Source of the DNA: Chamaelirium japonicum
Taxonomy: Eukaryota; Streptophyta; Magnoliopsida; Liliales; Melanthiaceae
DNA: 64,000 nucleotides
Direction: 5' to 3'
Assembly (NCBI GenBank): GCA_947650365.1
Contig: CANTAL010000200.1
Span: 454,626-518,625, forward strand
Within the stretch, counting starts at the first letter, position 1, and the number at the start of each line of letters is the position of its first letter. Positions 9,211 through 23,037 of the stretch are shown piece by piece. The position numbers were made by a program, and so were the translations under genes. Below the pieces are notes generated by a model that saw nothing but the letters and a program-made list of their open reading frames with translations, had not been told where the DNA came from and made no database searches.

Positions 9211-11170
9211 CGAATTCATTCGTACGATCCATTCTAATTCATTCGTACGATCCATTCTAATTCATTCGTACGATCCATTCTTACTCATTCGTACGATCCA
9301 TTCTAATTCATTCGTTCGATCCATTCTAATTCATTCGTACGATCCATTCTAATTCATTCGCACGATCCATTCTAATTCATGCATACGGTCCAATCTAATT
9401 CATTCATACGATCCATTCTAATTCATTCGCACGAATGTATCCATTCTAATTCATTCGCACGATCCATTCTAATTCATTCGCACGATCCATTCTAATTCAT
9501 TCATACAATCCATTCTAATTCTTTTGCACGAATGTATCCATTCTAATTCATTCGTTCGATCCATTCTAATTCATTCGTACGATCCATTCTAATTCATTCG
9601 CACGATCCATTCTAATTCATGCATACGATCCAATCTAATTCATTCATACGATCCATTCTAATTCATTCGCACGAATGTATCCATTCTAACTCATTCGTAC
9701 GATCCATTCTAATTCATTCGTACGATCTATTCTAATTCATTCATACGATCCATTCTAATTTATTCGCACGATCCATTCTAATTCCTTCGTATGATCCATT
9801 CTAATTCATTCGTACGGTATGATTCATTCTAATTCATTCGTACGATTCATTCTAATTCAATCTATTCCAATTCATTCGTACGATCCATTCTAATTCATTC
9901 GTACGATCCATGCTAATTCATTCGTACGATTCATTCTAATTCAATCCATTCTAATTTATTCGTACGATCTATTCTAATTCATTCGCACGAATGAATCAAT
10001 TCTAATTCATTCGTATGATCCATTCTAATTCATTCGCATGAATTATCCATTCTAAGTCATTCGTACGATCCATTCTATCTCATTCGTACAATCCATTCTA
10101 TTTCATTTGTACGATCCATTCTAATTCATTCGTACGATCTATTCTATTTCATTCGTACAATCCATTCTTACTCAATCGTATGATCCATTCTAATCCATTC
10201 GCACAATCTAGTCTAATTCATTCGTACGATCCATTCTAATTCATTCGTACGATCCATTCTAATTCATTCGCACAATATATTCTAATTCATTCGTACGATC
10301 CACTCTAATTCATTTGCACGATCCATTCTATTTTATTCGTACGATCCATTCTTACTCATTCGTACGATCCATTCTAATTCATTTGCACGAAGGTATCCAT
10401 TCTAATTCATTCGTACGATCCATTCTAATTCCTCCGTACCATCCATTCTAATTCCTTCGTACGATCCATTCTAATTCATTCGTACGATCCATTCTAATTC
10501 ATTCGTACGATCCGTTCTAATTCCTTTGTATGATCCTTTCTAATTCATTCGTACGATCCATTCTAATTCATTAATACGATCCAATCTAATTCATTCATAC
10601 GATCCATTCTAATTCATTCGTACGATCAATTCGAATTCATTCGCACGTATCCATTCTAATTCATTCATACGATCCATTCTATTTCATTCGTACGATCCAT
10701 TCTTACTCATTCGTACGATCCATTCTAATTCATTCGTACGATCCATTCTAATTCATTCGTACGATCCATTCTAATTCATTCATACGATCCATTCTAATAC
10801 ATTCATACGATCCATTCTAATTCATTCGCACAATCTATTCTAATTCATTCGTACGATCCATTCTAATTCATTCGCACGATCCATTCTATTTCATTCGTAC
10901 GATCCATTCTTACTCATTCGTACGATCCATTCTTACTCATTCGTACGATCCATTCTAATCCATTCTAATTCATTCGCACGATCCATTCTAATTCATTCGC
11001 ATGATCCATTCTAATTCATTCGTACGATCGATTCTAATTCATTCATACGATCCATTCTAATTCATTCGCACGAATGTATCCATTCTAATTCATTCGTACG
11101 ATCCATTCTAATTCATTCGCATGATCCATTCTAATTCATTCGCACAATCTATTCTAATTCATTCGCACGA
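9211..11170 (+). repeat. Satellite + block, long
   Basis: About 85 monomers. 9300-9440 and 9540-9680 are near-identical (CATTCGTTCGATCC through the CGCACGAATGTATCC unit), a local duplication of about 240 bp. GGTATGATTC marker near 9816. Ends at CGCACGAATAGTACG. Confidence 0.88.
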
Positions 11171-11473
11171 ATAGTACGAATGAATTAGAATGGATACCTT
11201 CGTGCAAATGAATTAGAATGGATCGTACGAATGAGTAAGATTGGATCGTACGAATGAATGGATCATATGAATGAATTAGAATGGATCGTTTGAGTGAATG
11301 CGAATGGATCGTGCGAATGAATTAGAATGGATTGTACGAATGAATTAGAATGGATCGTATGAATGAATTAGAATGCATCGTACGAATGAATTAGAATGGA
11401 TCATACGAATGAATTAGAATGGATTGAATTAGAATGAATCGTACGAATGAATTAGAATGGATCGTATGAATGA
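11171..11473 (-). repeat. Satellite - block
   Basis: Thirteen or so reversed monomers with the CGTTTGAGTGAATGCG module near 11287. Ends GAATGAATCCATTC. Confidence 0.85.
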
Positions 11474-11556
11474 ATCCATTCTAATTCATTCGTACGATCA
11501 ATTCGCATTCACTCAAACGGTCCATTCTAATTAATTCATATGATCCATTCATTCAT
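11474..11556 (+). repeat. Short satellite + block
   Basis: Under four monomers, carrying the forward form of the same ACTCAAACG module that lies reversed just upstream. Confidence 0.82.
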
Positions 11557-11730
11557 ACGAATGAAATAGAATGGATCGTACGAATGAATTAGAATGGATA
11601 CCTTCGTGCAAATGAATTAGAATGGATCGTACGAATGAGTAAGAATGGATCGTACGAATGAAATAGAATGGATCGTATGAATGAATTAGAATGGATCGTA
11701 TGAATGAATTAGAATGGATACATTCGTGCG
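11557..11730 (-). repeat. Short satellite - block
   Basis: Near-mirror image of 6086-6260: the complementary 61-codon frame here gives nearly the same translation as the + strand frame at 6084. That supports inversion or inverted copying of one ancestral stretch. Confidence 0.82.
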
Positions 11731-12238
11731 ACATTCTATTTCATTCGTACGATCCATTCTTACTCATTCGTACGATCCATTCTAATTCATTCGCACGATC
11801 CATTCTAATTCATTCATATGATTCATTCGTACGATTCATTCTAATTCAATCCATTCTAATTCATTCGTACGATCCATTCTACTTCATTCGTACGATCCAT
11901 TCTAATTCCTTCGTACGATCCATTCTAATTCATTCGTACGATCCATTCTAATTCATTCGTACAATCCATTCTAATTCATTCGTGCGATCCATTCTAATTC
12001 CTTCGTACGATCCATTTTAATTCATTCGCACGATCCATTCTAATTCATTCATACGATCCATTCTAATTTATTCGCACAATCCATTCTAATTCATTCATAC
12101 GATCCGTTCTAATTCATTCATATGATCCATTCTAATTCATTCGCACGATCCAGTCTAATTCATTCGTACGATCCCTTCTAATTCATGCATACGATCCATT
12201 CTAATTCATTCGTACGATCCATTCTAATTCTTTTGCAC
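11731..12238 (+). repeat. Satellite + block
   Basis: Entered at GTGCGACATTCTATTTC, with a small deletion at the switch. Exits at TTTTGCACGAATGAATAAG. Confidence 0.85.
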
Positions 12239-12826
12239 GAATGAATAAGAATGGATCCTACGAATGAATTAGAATAGCTTGCGAATGAATTAGAATGGAT
12301 CGTACGAATAAATTAGAATGGATCGCACGAATGAATTAGAATAGATTGTGCGAATGAATTAGAATAGATTGTGCGCAACAATTAGAATGGATCGAACGAA
12401 TGAATTAGCATGGATCGTACGAATGAATTAGAATGGATCGTACGAATAAATTAGAATGGATCGTATGAATGAATTAGAATGGATCGTAGTAATGAATTAG
12501 AATGGATCCTACGAATGAATTAGAATAGCGTGCGAATGAATTAGAATGGATCATACGAATGAATTAGAATGGATCGTATGAATGAATTAGAATAGATTGT
12601 ACGAATGAAATAGAATAGATCGTACAAATGAAATAGAATGGATTCGTATGAATGAATTAGAATGGATCGTGCGAATGAATTAGAATGGATCGTACTTATG
12701 AATTAGAATGTATCGTACGAATGAATTAGAATGGATCCTACGAATGAATTAGAATAGCGTGCGAATGAATTAGAATGGATCGTACGAATAAATTAGAATG
12801 GATCGTATGAATGAATTAGAATAGAT
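12239..12826 (-). repeat. Satellite - block with TAGCGTGCG units
   Basis: Three copies of a TCCTACGAATG...AATAGCGTGCG pair (near 12257, 12510, 12738), about 230-250 bp apart, indicate a local higher-order unit of ten to eleven monomers. Related segments recur near 19500 and 23970. Confidence 0.85.
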
Positions 12827-13222
12827 CCATTCTTACTCATTCGTATGATCCATTCGTATCCATTCTAATTCATTCGTACGATCTATTCTAATTCATTCGT
12901 ACGACCCATTCTAATTCATTAATACGATCCAATCTAATTTATTCATACGATCCATTCTAATTCATTCGTACGATCCATTCTAATTCCTTCGTACGATCCA
13001 TTCTAATTCATTCGTACGATCAATTCTAATTCCTTCGTACGATCCATTCTAATTCATTCGCACAATCGATTCTAATTCATTCGTACGATCCATTCTATCT
13101 CATTCGTACAATCCATTCTATTTCATTCGTACGATCCATTCTAATTCATTCGCACGATCCATTCTAATTCATTCGCACGATCCATTCTAATTCATTCGCA
13201 CGATCCATTCTAATTCATTCAT
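12827..13222 (+). repeat. Satellite + block
   Basis: Contains an ATTAATACGATCCAATC variant near 12920 that recurs widely in later + blocks. Ends CATTCATAATGGATCG. Confidence 0.85.
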
Positions 13223-14318
13223 AATGGATCGTACGAAGGAATTAGAATGGATAGTACGAATGATTTAGAATGGATACCTTCGTGCAAATGAATTAGAATG
13301 GATTGTGCGAATGAATTAGAATGGATCGTACGAATGAGTAAGAATGGATCATACGAATGAATTAGAATGGATTGTGCGAATGAATTAGAATGGATCGTAC
13401 GAATGAGTAAGAATGGATCGTACGAATGAATTAGAATGGATTGTATTAGAATGAATCGTGCGAATGAATTAGAATGGATCGTACGAATGAATTAAAATGG
13501 ATACGAATGGATTAGAATGGATCGTACGAATAAATTAGATTGGATAGTACGAATGAATTAGAATGGATACCTTCGTGCAAATGAATTAGAATGGATCGTA
13601 CGAATGAGTAAGAATGGATCGTACGAATGAAATATAATGGATCGTATGAATGAATTAGAATGGATCGTGCGAATGAATTAGAATGGATCGTACGAATTAA
13701 TTAGAATAGATTGTGCGAATGAATTAGAATGGATCGTACGAATGAATTAGAATGGATCGTACGAATGAATTAGAATGGATCGTACGAATGAAATAGAATG
13801 GATCGTATGAATGAATTAGAATGGATCGTGCGAATGAATTAGAATGGATCGTGCGAATGAATTAGAATGGATCATATGAATGAATTAGAATGGATCGTTT
13901 GACTGAATGCGAATGGATCGTGCGAATGAATTAGATTGGATCGTATAAATAAATTAGAATGGATCGTACGAATGAATTAGAATGGATCGTGCTAATGAAT
14001 TAGAATGGATCGTACGAATGAATTAGAGTGAATACATTCGTACAAATGAATTAGAATGGATACATTCGTACGAATGAATTAGAATGGATCGTACGAATGA
14101 ATTAGAATGGATACATTCGCACGAATTAGAATGGATCGTACGAATGAATTAGAATGGATCGTACGAATGAATTAGAATGGATCGTATGAATGAATTAGAT
14201 TGGATCGTAAGAATGAATTAGAATGGATCGTACGAAGGAATTAGAATGGATCATATGAATGAATTAGAATGGATCGTGCGAATGAATTAGAATGGATCGT
14301 ACGAATGAAATAGAATGG
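13223..14318 (-). repeat. Satellite - block
   Basis: About 47 reversed monomers; TACCTTCGTGC long units near 13275 and 13567 and a CGTTTGACTGAATGCG module near 13897. Ends in the recurrent GGATTCGCACGAATGTATCC junction. Confidence 0.88.
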
Positions 14319-15655
14319 ATTCGCACGAATGTATCCATTCTACTTCATTCATACGATCCATTCTAATTCATTCATACGATCCATTCCATTTCATTCGTAC
14401 GATCCATTCTTACTCATTCGTACGATCCATTCTAATTCATTTGCACGAAGGTATCCATTCTAATTCATTCGTACTATCCATTCTAATTCCTTCGTACGAT
14501 CCATTCTAATTCCTTCGTACGATCCATTCTAATTCATTCGTACGATCCATTCTAATTCATTCGTACGATCCATTCTAATTCCTTCGTATGATCCATTATA
14601 ATTCATTCGTACGGTATGATTCATTCTAATTCATTCATACGATTCATTCTAATTCAATCCATTCTAATTCATTCGTACGATCCATTCTAATTCATTCGTA
14701 CGATCCATTCTAATTCATTCGTACTATTCATTCTAATTAAATCCATTCTAATTCATTCGTACGATCCATTCTTACTCATTCGTACGATCCATTCTAATTC
14801 ATTCGCACGAATGAATCCATTCTAATTCATTCGTATGATCCATTCTAATTCATTCGCATGAATGTATCCATTCTAATTCATTCGTACGATCCATTCTATC
14901 TTATTCGTACAATCTATTCTATTTCATTCGTATGATCCATACTAATTCATTCGCACGATCCATTCTTACTCATTCGTACGATTCATTCTAATTCATTCGC
15001 ACGATCCATTCTAATTCATTCGCACAATCTATTCTAATTCATTCGTACGATCCATTCTAATTCATTCATATGATCCATTCTAATTCATTCGTACGGTATG
15101 ATTCATTCTAATTCATTCGTACGATTCATTCTAATTCAATCCATTCTAATTCATTCGTACGATCCATTCTAATACGTTCGTACGATCCATTCTAATTCAT
15201 TCATACGATCCATTCGTATCTATTCTAATTCATTCGTACGATCTATTCTAATTCATTCGTACGATCCATTCTAATTCATTAATACGATCCAATCTAATTC
15301 ATTCATACGATCCATTCTATTTCATTCGTACAATCCATTCTTACTCATTCGCACGATCCATTCTAATTCATTCGTACGATCCATTCTATTTCATTCATAC
15401 GATCCATTTTAATTCATTCATATGATCCATTCTAATTCATACGATCCATTCTAATTCATTCATACGATCCATTTTAATCCATTCGCACGAATGTATCCAT
15501 TTTAATTCATTCGCACAATCTATTCTAATTCATTCATACGATCAATTCTAATTCATTAGCATGATCCATTCTAATTCATTCGTACGATCGATTCTATTTC
15601 ATTCGTACAATCCATTCTTACTCAACCGTATGATCCATTCTAATTCATTCGCACG
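14319..15655 (+). repeat. Satellite + block
   Basis: Two GGTATGATTC marker modules (about 14613 and 15096), each followed by the short ATTCAATCC unit. Ends GCACGAGTAGTACG. Confidence 0.88.
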
Positions 15656-15861
15656 AGTAGTACGAATGAATTAGAATGGATACCTTCGTGCAAATGAATT
15701 AGAATGGATCGTACGAATGAGTAAGAATGGATCGTACGAATGAATGGATCATATGAATGAATTAGAATGGATCGTTTGAGTGAATGCGAATGGATCGTGC
15801 GAATGAATTCTAATCCATTCTAATTCATTCTAATTCGTTTGAGTGAATGCGAATGGATCGT
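15656..15861 (-). repeat. Satellite - block with a + splinter
   Basis: Reversed monomers to about 15807, a 29-bp + splinter (TAATCCATTC repeats) to about 15836, then reversed again. Two CGTTTGAGTGAATGCG modules flank the splinter. Ends on a perfect 22-bp palindrome at 15851-15872. Confidence 0.82.
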
Positions 15862-16234
15862 ACGATCCATTCTAATTCATTCGCACAATCTATTCTAATA
15901 CATTCGTACGATCCATTCTAATTCATTAGCATGATCCATTCTAATTCATTCGTACGATCCATTCTATTTCATTCGTACGATCCATTCTTACTCATTCGTA
16001 CGATCCATTCTAATTCATTCGCACGAATGTATCCATTCTAATTCATTCGTACGTTCCATTCTAATTCATTCACATGATCCATTCTAATTCATTCATACGA
16101 TCCATTCTAATTCATTCGTACGATCCATTCTAATTCATTCGCACGATCCATTCTAATTCATTCATACGATCCATTCTAATTTATTCGCACGATCCATTCT
16201 AATTCATTCGTACGATCTATTCTATTTCATTCGT
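15862..16234 (+). repeat. Satellite + block
   Basis: About 16 monomers, entered through the palindrome around ATCGTACGAT. Exits at CGTAAATGAATTTGGATCG, a junction reused at 32262 and 42674. Confidence 0.85.
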
Positions 16235-17403
16235 AAATGAATTTGGATCGTGCTAATGAATTAGAATGGATCGTGCTAATGAATTAGAATGGATACATTC
16301 GTGCGAATGAATTAGAATGGATCATATGAATGAATTAGAATGGATCGTTTGAGTGATTGCGAATGGATCGTGCGAATGAATTAGATTGGATCGTATAAAT
16401 GAATTAGAATGGATCGTACGAATGAATTAGAATGGATCGTGCTAATGAATTAGAATGGATCTTACGAATGAATTAGAGTGGATACATTCGTACAAATGAA
16501 TTAGAATGGATACATTCGTACGAATGAATTAGAATGGATCGTACGAATAAATTAGAATGGATACATTCGCACGAATTAGAATGGATCGTACGAATGAATT
16601 AGAATGGATCGTACGAATGAATTAGAATGGATCGTATGAATGAATTAGATTGGATCGTATAAATGAATTAGAATGGATCGTACGAATGAATTAGAATGGA
16701 TCGTGCTAATGAATTAGAATGGATCATACGAATGAATTAGAGTGGATACATTCGTACAAATGAATTAGAATGGATACATTCGTGCGAATGAATTAGAATG
16801 GATCGTCCGAATGAATTAGAATGGATCGTACGAATGAATTAAAATAGATTGTGCTAATGAATTAGAATGGATCGTATGAATGAATTAGAATGGATCGTAC
16901 GAATGAATTAGAATGGATACGTGCGAATGAATTAGAATTGTGAATTAGAATGGATCATACGAAGGAATTAGAATGGATCGTGCTAATAAATTTGAATGGA
17001 TTGTGCGAATGAATTAGAATGGATCGTACGAATGACTTAGAATGGATCGTTCGAATGAATTAGAATAGATTGTGCGAATGAATTAGAATGGATCATACGA
17101 ATGAATTAGAAAGGATACATTCGTGCGAATGAATTAGAAAGGATACATTCGTGCGAATGAATTAGAAAGGATACATTCGTGCGAATGAATTAGAATGGAT
17201 CGTATGAGTGTGAATGAATTACAATGGATCGTGCGAATGAATTAGAATGGATCGTATTAATGAATTAGAATGGATCGTGCGAATGAATTAGAATGGATCG
17301 TACGAATGAGTAAGAATGGATCGTGCGAATGAATTAGAATGGATTGTACGAATGAATTAGAATGGATCGTACGAATGAATTAGAATGGATACATTCGTGC
17401 GAA
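16235..17403 (-). repeat. Satellite - block
   Basis: About 50 reversed monomers, rich in CGTGCTAATG variants and 28-bp units, much like 26100-26700. Ends GTGCGAATCCATTC. Confidence 0.88.
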
Positions 17404-18194
17404 TCCATTCTATTTCATTCGTACGATCCATTCTAATTCATTCGCACGATCCATTCTAATTCATTCGTACGATCCATTCTAATTCATTCGTACGATCCAT
17501 TCTAATTCATTCGTACAATCCATTCTAATTCATTCGTACGATCCATTCTAATTCATTCTTACGATCCATTCTAATTCATCAGCACAATCTATTCTAATTC
17601 ATTCGTACGATCCATTCTAATTCATTCGCACGATCCATTCTAATTCATTCGCACGAATGTATCCATTCTAATTCATTTGTACGAATGTATCCACTCTAAT
17701 TCATTCATACGATCCATTCTAATTCATTAGCACATCCATTCTAATTCATTCGTACGATCCATTCTAATTCATTTATACGATCCAATCTAATTCATTCATA
17801 CGATCCATTCTAATTCATTCGTACGATCCATTCTAATTCATTCGTACGATCCATTCTAATTCGTGCGAATGTATCCATTCTAATTCATTCGTACGATCCA
17901 TTCTAATTCATTCGTACGAATGTATCCATTCTAATTCATTTGTACGAATGTATCCACTCTAATTCATTCGTACGATCCATTCTAATTCATTAGCACGATC
18001 CATTCTAATTCATTCGTACGATCCATTCTAATTCATTTATACGATCCAATCTAATTCATTCGCACGATCCATTCGCACGATCCATTCTAATTCATTCATA
18101 TGATCCATTCTAATTCATTCGCACGAATGTATCCATTCTAATTCATTCATACGATCCATTCTAATTCATTAGCACGATCCAAATTCATTTATCC
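17404..18194 (+). repeat. Satellite + block
   Basis: Its first 450 bp are repeated at 20953-21378 (offset 3,550, then about 3,528). An internal near-repeat of the TTTGTACGAATGTATCCACTC unit occurs at about 17680 and 17940. Confidence 0.87.
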
Positions 18195-18962
18195 GTACGA
18201 ATGAATTAGAATGGATCGTGCGAATGAAATAGAATTGATTCGTATGAATGAATTAGAATGGATCGTGCGAATGAATTAGAATGGATCGTACTTATGAATT
18301 AGAATGCGTCGTACGAATGAATTAGAATGGATCGTACGAATGAATTAGAATGGATCGTACGAATGAATTAGAATGGATCATACGAATGAAATAGAATGGA
18401 TCGTATGAATGAATTAGAATGGATTCATTCGTGCGAATGAATTAGAATGGATCGTACGAATGAGTAAGAATGGATCGTACGAATGAATTAGAATGGATTG
18501 AATTAGAATGAATCGTACGAATGAATTAGAATGGATCGTACGAATGAATTAGAATGGATCGTACGAATAAAATAGAATGGATCGTATGAATGAATTAGAA
18601 TGGATCGTGCGAATGAATTAGAATGGATCGTACGAATGAATTAGAATAGATTGTGCGAATGAATTAGAATGGATCATGCGAATGAATTAGAATGGATCGT
18701 ACGAATGAATTAGAATAGATTGTGCGAATGAATTAGAATGGATCGTACGAATGAATTAGAATGGATCGTACGAATGAATTAGAATGGATCGTATGAATGA
18801 ATTAGAATGGATCGTGCGAATGAATTAGAATGGATCGTACGAATGAATTAGAATAGATTGTGCGAATGAATAAGAATAGATCATATGAAGAAATTAGAAT
18901 GGATCGTACGAATGAATTAGAATGGATCGTATGAATGAATTAGAATGGATACATTCGTGCAA
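18195..18962 (-). repeat. Satellite - block
   Basis: About 33 reversed monomers; one CGTACTTATG variant pair resembles 12685. Ends GTGCAAATCCATTC, a decayed form of the common junction. Confidence 0.86.
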
Positions 18963-19897
18963 ATCCATTCTTTTTCATTCGTACGATCCATTCTAATTCA
19001 TTCGCACGATCCATTCTTACTCATTCGTACGATCCATTCTAATTCATTCGTACGATCCATTCTAATTCATTCGTAGTATCCATTCTAATTCATTCGTACT
19101 ATCCATTCTAATTCATTCGCACAATCTATTCTAATTCATTCGTACGATCCATTCTAATTCATTCGCACGATCCATTCTAATTCATTCGAGCAATCTATTA
19201 GAATGGATCGTGCGAAAGAATTAGAATGGGTCGTACGAATGAATTAGAATGGATACACGATCCAGATCCATTCTAATTCATTCACACAATCTATTCTAAT
19301 TCATTCGTAGGATCCATTCGAATTCATTACTACGATCCATTCTAATTCATTCATACGATCCATTATAATTCATTCGTGCGATCCATTCTAATTCATTCGC
19401 ACAATCCATTCTAATTCATTCATATGATCCATTCTAATTCATTCATACGATCCATTCTAATTCATTCATACGATCCATTCTAATTCATTCGCACGATCCT
19501 ACGAATGAATTAGAATAGCGTGCGAATAATTAGAATGGATCGTACGAATGAATTAGAATGGATCGTACGAATGAATTAGAATAGATTGTGCGAATGAATT
19601 AGAATAGATTGTGTGCATGAATTAGAATGGACCGTACGAATGAATTAGAATGGATCGTGCGAATGAATGCGAATGGATCGTGCGAATGAATTAGAATGGA
19701 TCGTATGAATGAATTAGAATGGATCGTAGTAATGAATTAGAATGGATCGTGCGAATGAATTAGAATGGATCGTGCGAATAAATTAGAATGGATCGTACGA
19801 ATGAATTAGAATGGGTCCTACGAATGAATTAGAATGGATACACAATCCAGATCCATTCTAATTCATTCGCACAATCTATTCTAATTCATTCGTAGGA
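18963..19897. repeat. Satellite mosaic of short inverted segments
   Basis: Five segments by eye: + to 19197, - to 19256, + to 19498, - to 19842, + to 19897. Junctions include GGATACACGATCCAGATCC at 19250-19268 and 19837-19855 (the latter with one change) and CGTAGGATCGTACG near 19892. Confidence 0.8.
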
Positions 19898-20952
19898 TCG
19901 TACGAATGAATTAGAATAGATCGTACGAATGAATTAGAATGGATCGTACGAATGAATCGGAATGGATACATTCGTGCAAATGAATTAGAATGGATCGTAC
20001 GAATGTAATAAAATGGATCGTGCGAATGAATTAGAATGGATTGTACGAATGAATTAGAATGGATCGTACGAATAACTTAGAATGGATCGTTCGAATGAAT
20101 TAGAATAGATTGTGCGAATGAATTAGAATGGATCGTACGAATGAATTAGAAAGGATACATTCGTGCGAATGAATTAGAATGGATACATTCGTGCAAAAGA
20201 ATTAGAATGGATTGTATGAATGAATTAGAATGGATCGTGCAAATGAATTAGAATGGATTGTGCGAATGAATTAGAATGGATCGTACGAATGAATTAGAAT
20301 AGATCGTACGTATGAATTAGAATGGATACATTCGTGCGAATGAAATAGAATGGTTCGTGCAAATGAATTAGAATGGATCGTACGAATGAATTAGAATGGA
20401 TCGTACGAATGAAATAGAATGGATTGTACGAATGAGATAGAATGGATCGTACGAATGAATTAGAATCGATTGTGTGAATGAATTGGAATGGATCGTACGA
20501 ATGAAATATAATGGATCGTACGAATGAATTAGAATAGATTGTGCGAATGGATTAGAATGGATCATACGATTGAGTAAGAATGGATTGTACGAATGAAATA
20601 GAATAGATCGTACGAATGAATTTGAGTGGATCGTATGAATGAATTAGAATGGATCGTGCGAATGAATTAGAATGGATCGTACGAATGAATTAGAATGGAT
20701 CGTATGAAGGAATTAGAATGGATCGTACGAATGAATTAGAATATTTCGTACGAATTAATTAGAATGGATACGAATGGATCGTATGAATGAATTAGAATGG
20801 ATCGTACGAATGAATTAGAATGGATCGTACGAATGAATTAGAAGGGATCGTACGAATGAGTAAGAATGGATCGTGCGAATGAATTAGAATGGATTGTACG
20901 AATGAATTAGAATGGATCGTACGAATGAATTAGAATGGATACATTCGTGCGA
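19898..20952 (-). repeat. Satellite - block
   Basis: About 45 reversed monomers. A 65-codon complementary frame at 20368-20565 reads IHSNxFxxSILIHSYDPxY-type repeats; it is satellite, not protein. Ends GTGCGAATCCATTC. Confidence 0.87.
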
Positions 20953-21378
20953 ATCCATTCTATTTCATTCGTATGATCCATTCTAATTCATTCGCACGAT
21001 CCATTCTAATTCATTCATACGATCCATTCTAATTCATTCATACAATCCATTCTAATTCATTCGTACGATCCATTCTAATTCATTCATACGATCCATTCTA
21101 ATTCATTAGCACGATCTATTCTAATTCATTCGTACGATCCATTCTAATCCATTCGCACGATCCATTCTAATTCATTCGCACGAATGTATCCATTCTAATT
21201 CATTTGTATGAATGTATCCACTCTAATTCATTCGTACGATCCATTCTAATTCATTAGCACGATCCATTCTAATTCATTCGTACGATCCATTCTAATTCAT
21301 TTATACGATCCAATCTAATTCATTCATACGATCCATTCTAATTCATTCGTACGATCCATTCTAATTCATTCTAATTCA
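20953..21378 (+). repeat. Satellite + block, copy of 17404-17850
   Basis: Matches 17404 onwards, including the TTTGTATGAATGTATCCACTC unit at about 21203. Ends CATTCATTAGAATGG-type switch. Confidence 0.85.
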
Positions 21379-21848
21379 TTAGAATGGATCATGCGAATGA
21401 ATTAGAATGGATCGTACGAATGAATTAGAATGGGTCGTACGAATGAATTAGAATGGATACACGATCCAGATCCATTCTAATTCATTCGCACAATCTATTC
21501 TAATTCATTCGTAGGATCGTACGAATGAATTAGAATAGATCGTACGAATGAATTAGAATGGATACGAATAGATCGTACGAATGAGTAAGAATGCATCGTA
21601 CGAATGAAATAGAATGGATTGTACGAATGAATTAGAATGGATCATACGAATGAATTAGAATGGATTCATTCGTGCGAATGAATTAGAATGGATCGTACGA
21701 ATGAGTAAGAATGGATTGTACGAATGAATTAGAATGGATTGAATTAGAATGGATCGTACGAATGAATTAGAATGGATCGTACGAATGAGTAAGAATGGAT
21801 CGTGCGAATGAATTAGAATGGATCGTACGAATGAAATAGAATGGATTC
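21379..21848 (-). repeat. Satellite - block with + island
   Basis: A + island of about 57 bp lies at 21461-21517 between GGATACACGATCCAGATCC and CGTAGGATCGTACG. The same island with the same two junctions is at 24313-24367. Ends GGATTCGCACGAATGTATCC. Confidence 0.85.
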
Positions 21849-23030
21849 GCACGAATGTATCCATTCTAATTCATTCATACGATCCATTCTAATTCATTCG
21901 TACGATCCATTCTTACTCATTCGTACGATCCATTCTAATTCATTCGCACGATCCTACGAATGAATTAGCATAGATTGTGCGAATGAATTAGAATGGATCT
22001 GGATCGTGTATCCATTCTAATTCATTCGTACGACCCATTCTAATTCATTCGTACGATCCATTCTGATTCATTCGCACGATCCATTCTTACTCATTCGTAC
22101 GATCCATTCTAATTCATTCATACGATCCATTCTAATTCATTCGTACGATCCATTCTAATTCATTTGTACGATCCATTCGTACGATCAATTCTATTTCATT
22201 CGTACGATCCATTCTAATTCATTCGCACGATCTATTCTAATTCATTCGTACTATCCATTCTAATTCCTTCGTACGATCCATTCTAATTCCTTCGTACGAT
22301 CCATTCTAATTCATCCGTACGATTCATTCTAATGCAATCCATTCTAATTCATTCATACGATCCATTCCAATTCATTTGGACGATCCATTCTAATTCATTC
22401 TAATTCAATCGCACAATCCATTCTAATTCATTCGTACGAAGGTATCCATTCTAATCCATTCGCACAATCTATTCTAATTGAATAGATTCTAATTCATTCG
22501 TACGGTATGATTCCATTCTAATTCAATCGCACGATCCATTCTAATTCATTCATACGATCCATTCTATTTCATTCGTACGATCCATTCTTACTCATTCGTA
22601 CGATCGTACTAATGAATCAGAATGGATTAGAATGGATCCATTCCAATTAGAATGGATCGTACGAAGGAATTAGAATGGATCGTGCGAATAAATTAGAATA
22701 GATTGTGCGAATGGATTAGAATGGATCATATGATTGAGTAAGAATGGATTGTACGAATGAAATAGAATAGATCATACGAATGAATTAGAATGGATCGTGC
22801 GAATAAATTAGAATGGATCGTATGAATGAATTAGAATGGATCGTGCGAATGAATTAGAATATAGATCGTACGAATGAATTAGAATGGATCGTATGAATGA
22901 ACTAGAATGGATCGTGCGAATGAATTAGAATGGATCGTACGAATGAAATAGAATTGATCGTACGAATGGATCGTACGAATGAATTAGAATGGATCGTACG
23001 AATGAATTAGAATGGATCGTACGAATGAAT
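21430..23030. repeat. 3-kb-spaced duplication, copy 1
   Basis: Matches 24290-26050. Anchors: ACGATCCAGA 21461/24314 (2,853), GGATCGTGTA 22001/25047 (3,046), CGATCGTACT 22601/25625 (3,024), AATATAGATC 22858/25881 (3,023). The change of 193 is an insertion in copy 2 near 24540-24710. Confidence 0.88.
21849..22605 (+). repeat. Satellite + block with - island
   Basis: The - island is 21955-22007, ending GGATCTGGATCGTGTATCC, the exact reverse complement of the junction at 21455. Paralogue of 24897-25628. GGTATGATTC marker at about 22504. Confidence 0.85.
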
Positions 23031-23037
23031 TAGAATG
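22606..23037 (-). repeat. Satellite - block
   Basis: Starts with a scrambled 50 bp (GGATTAGAATGGATCCATTCC) and then runs as about 16 reversed monomers; paralogue of 25629-26045. Confidence 0.84.
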
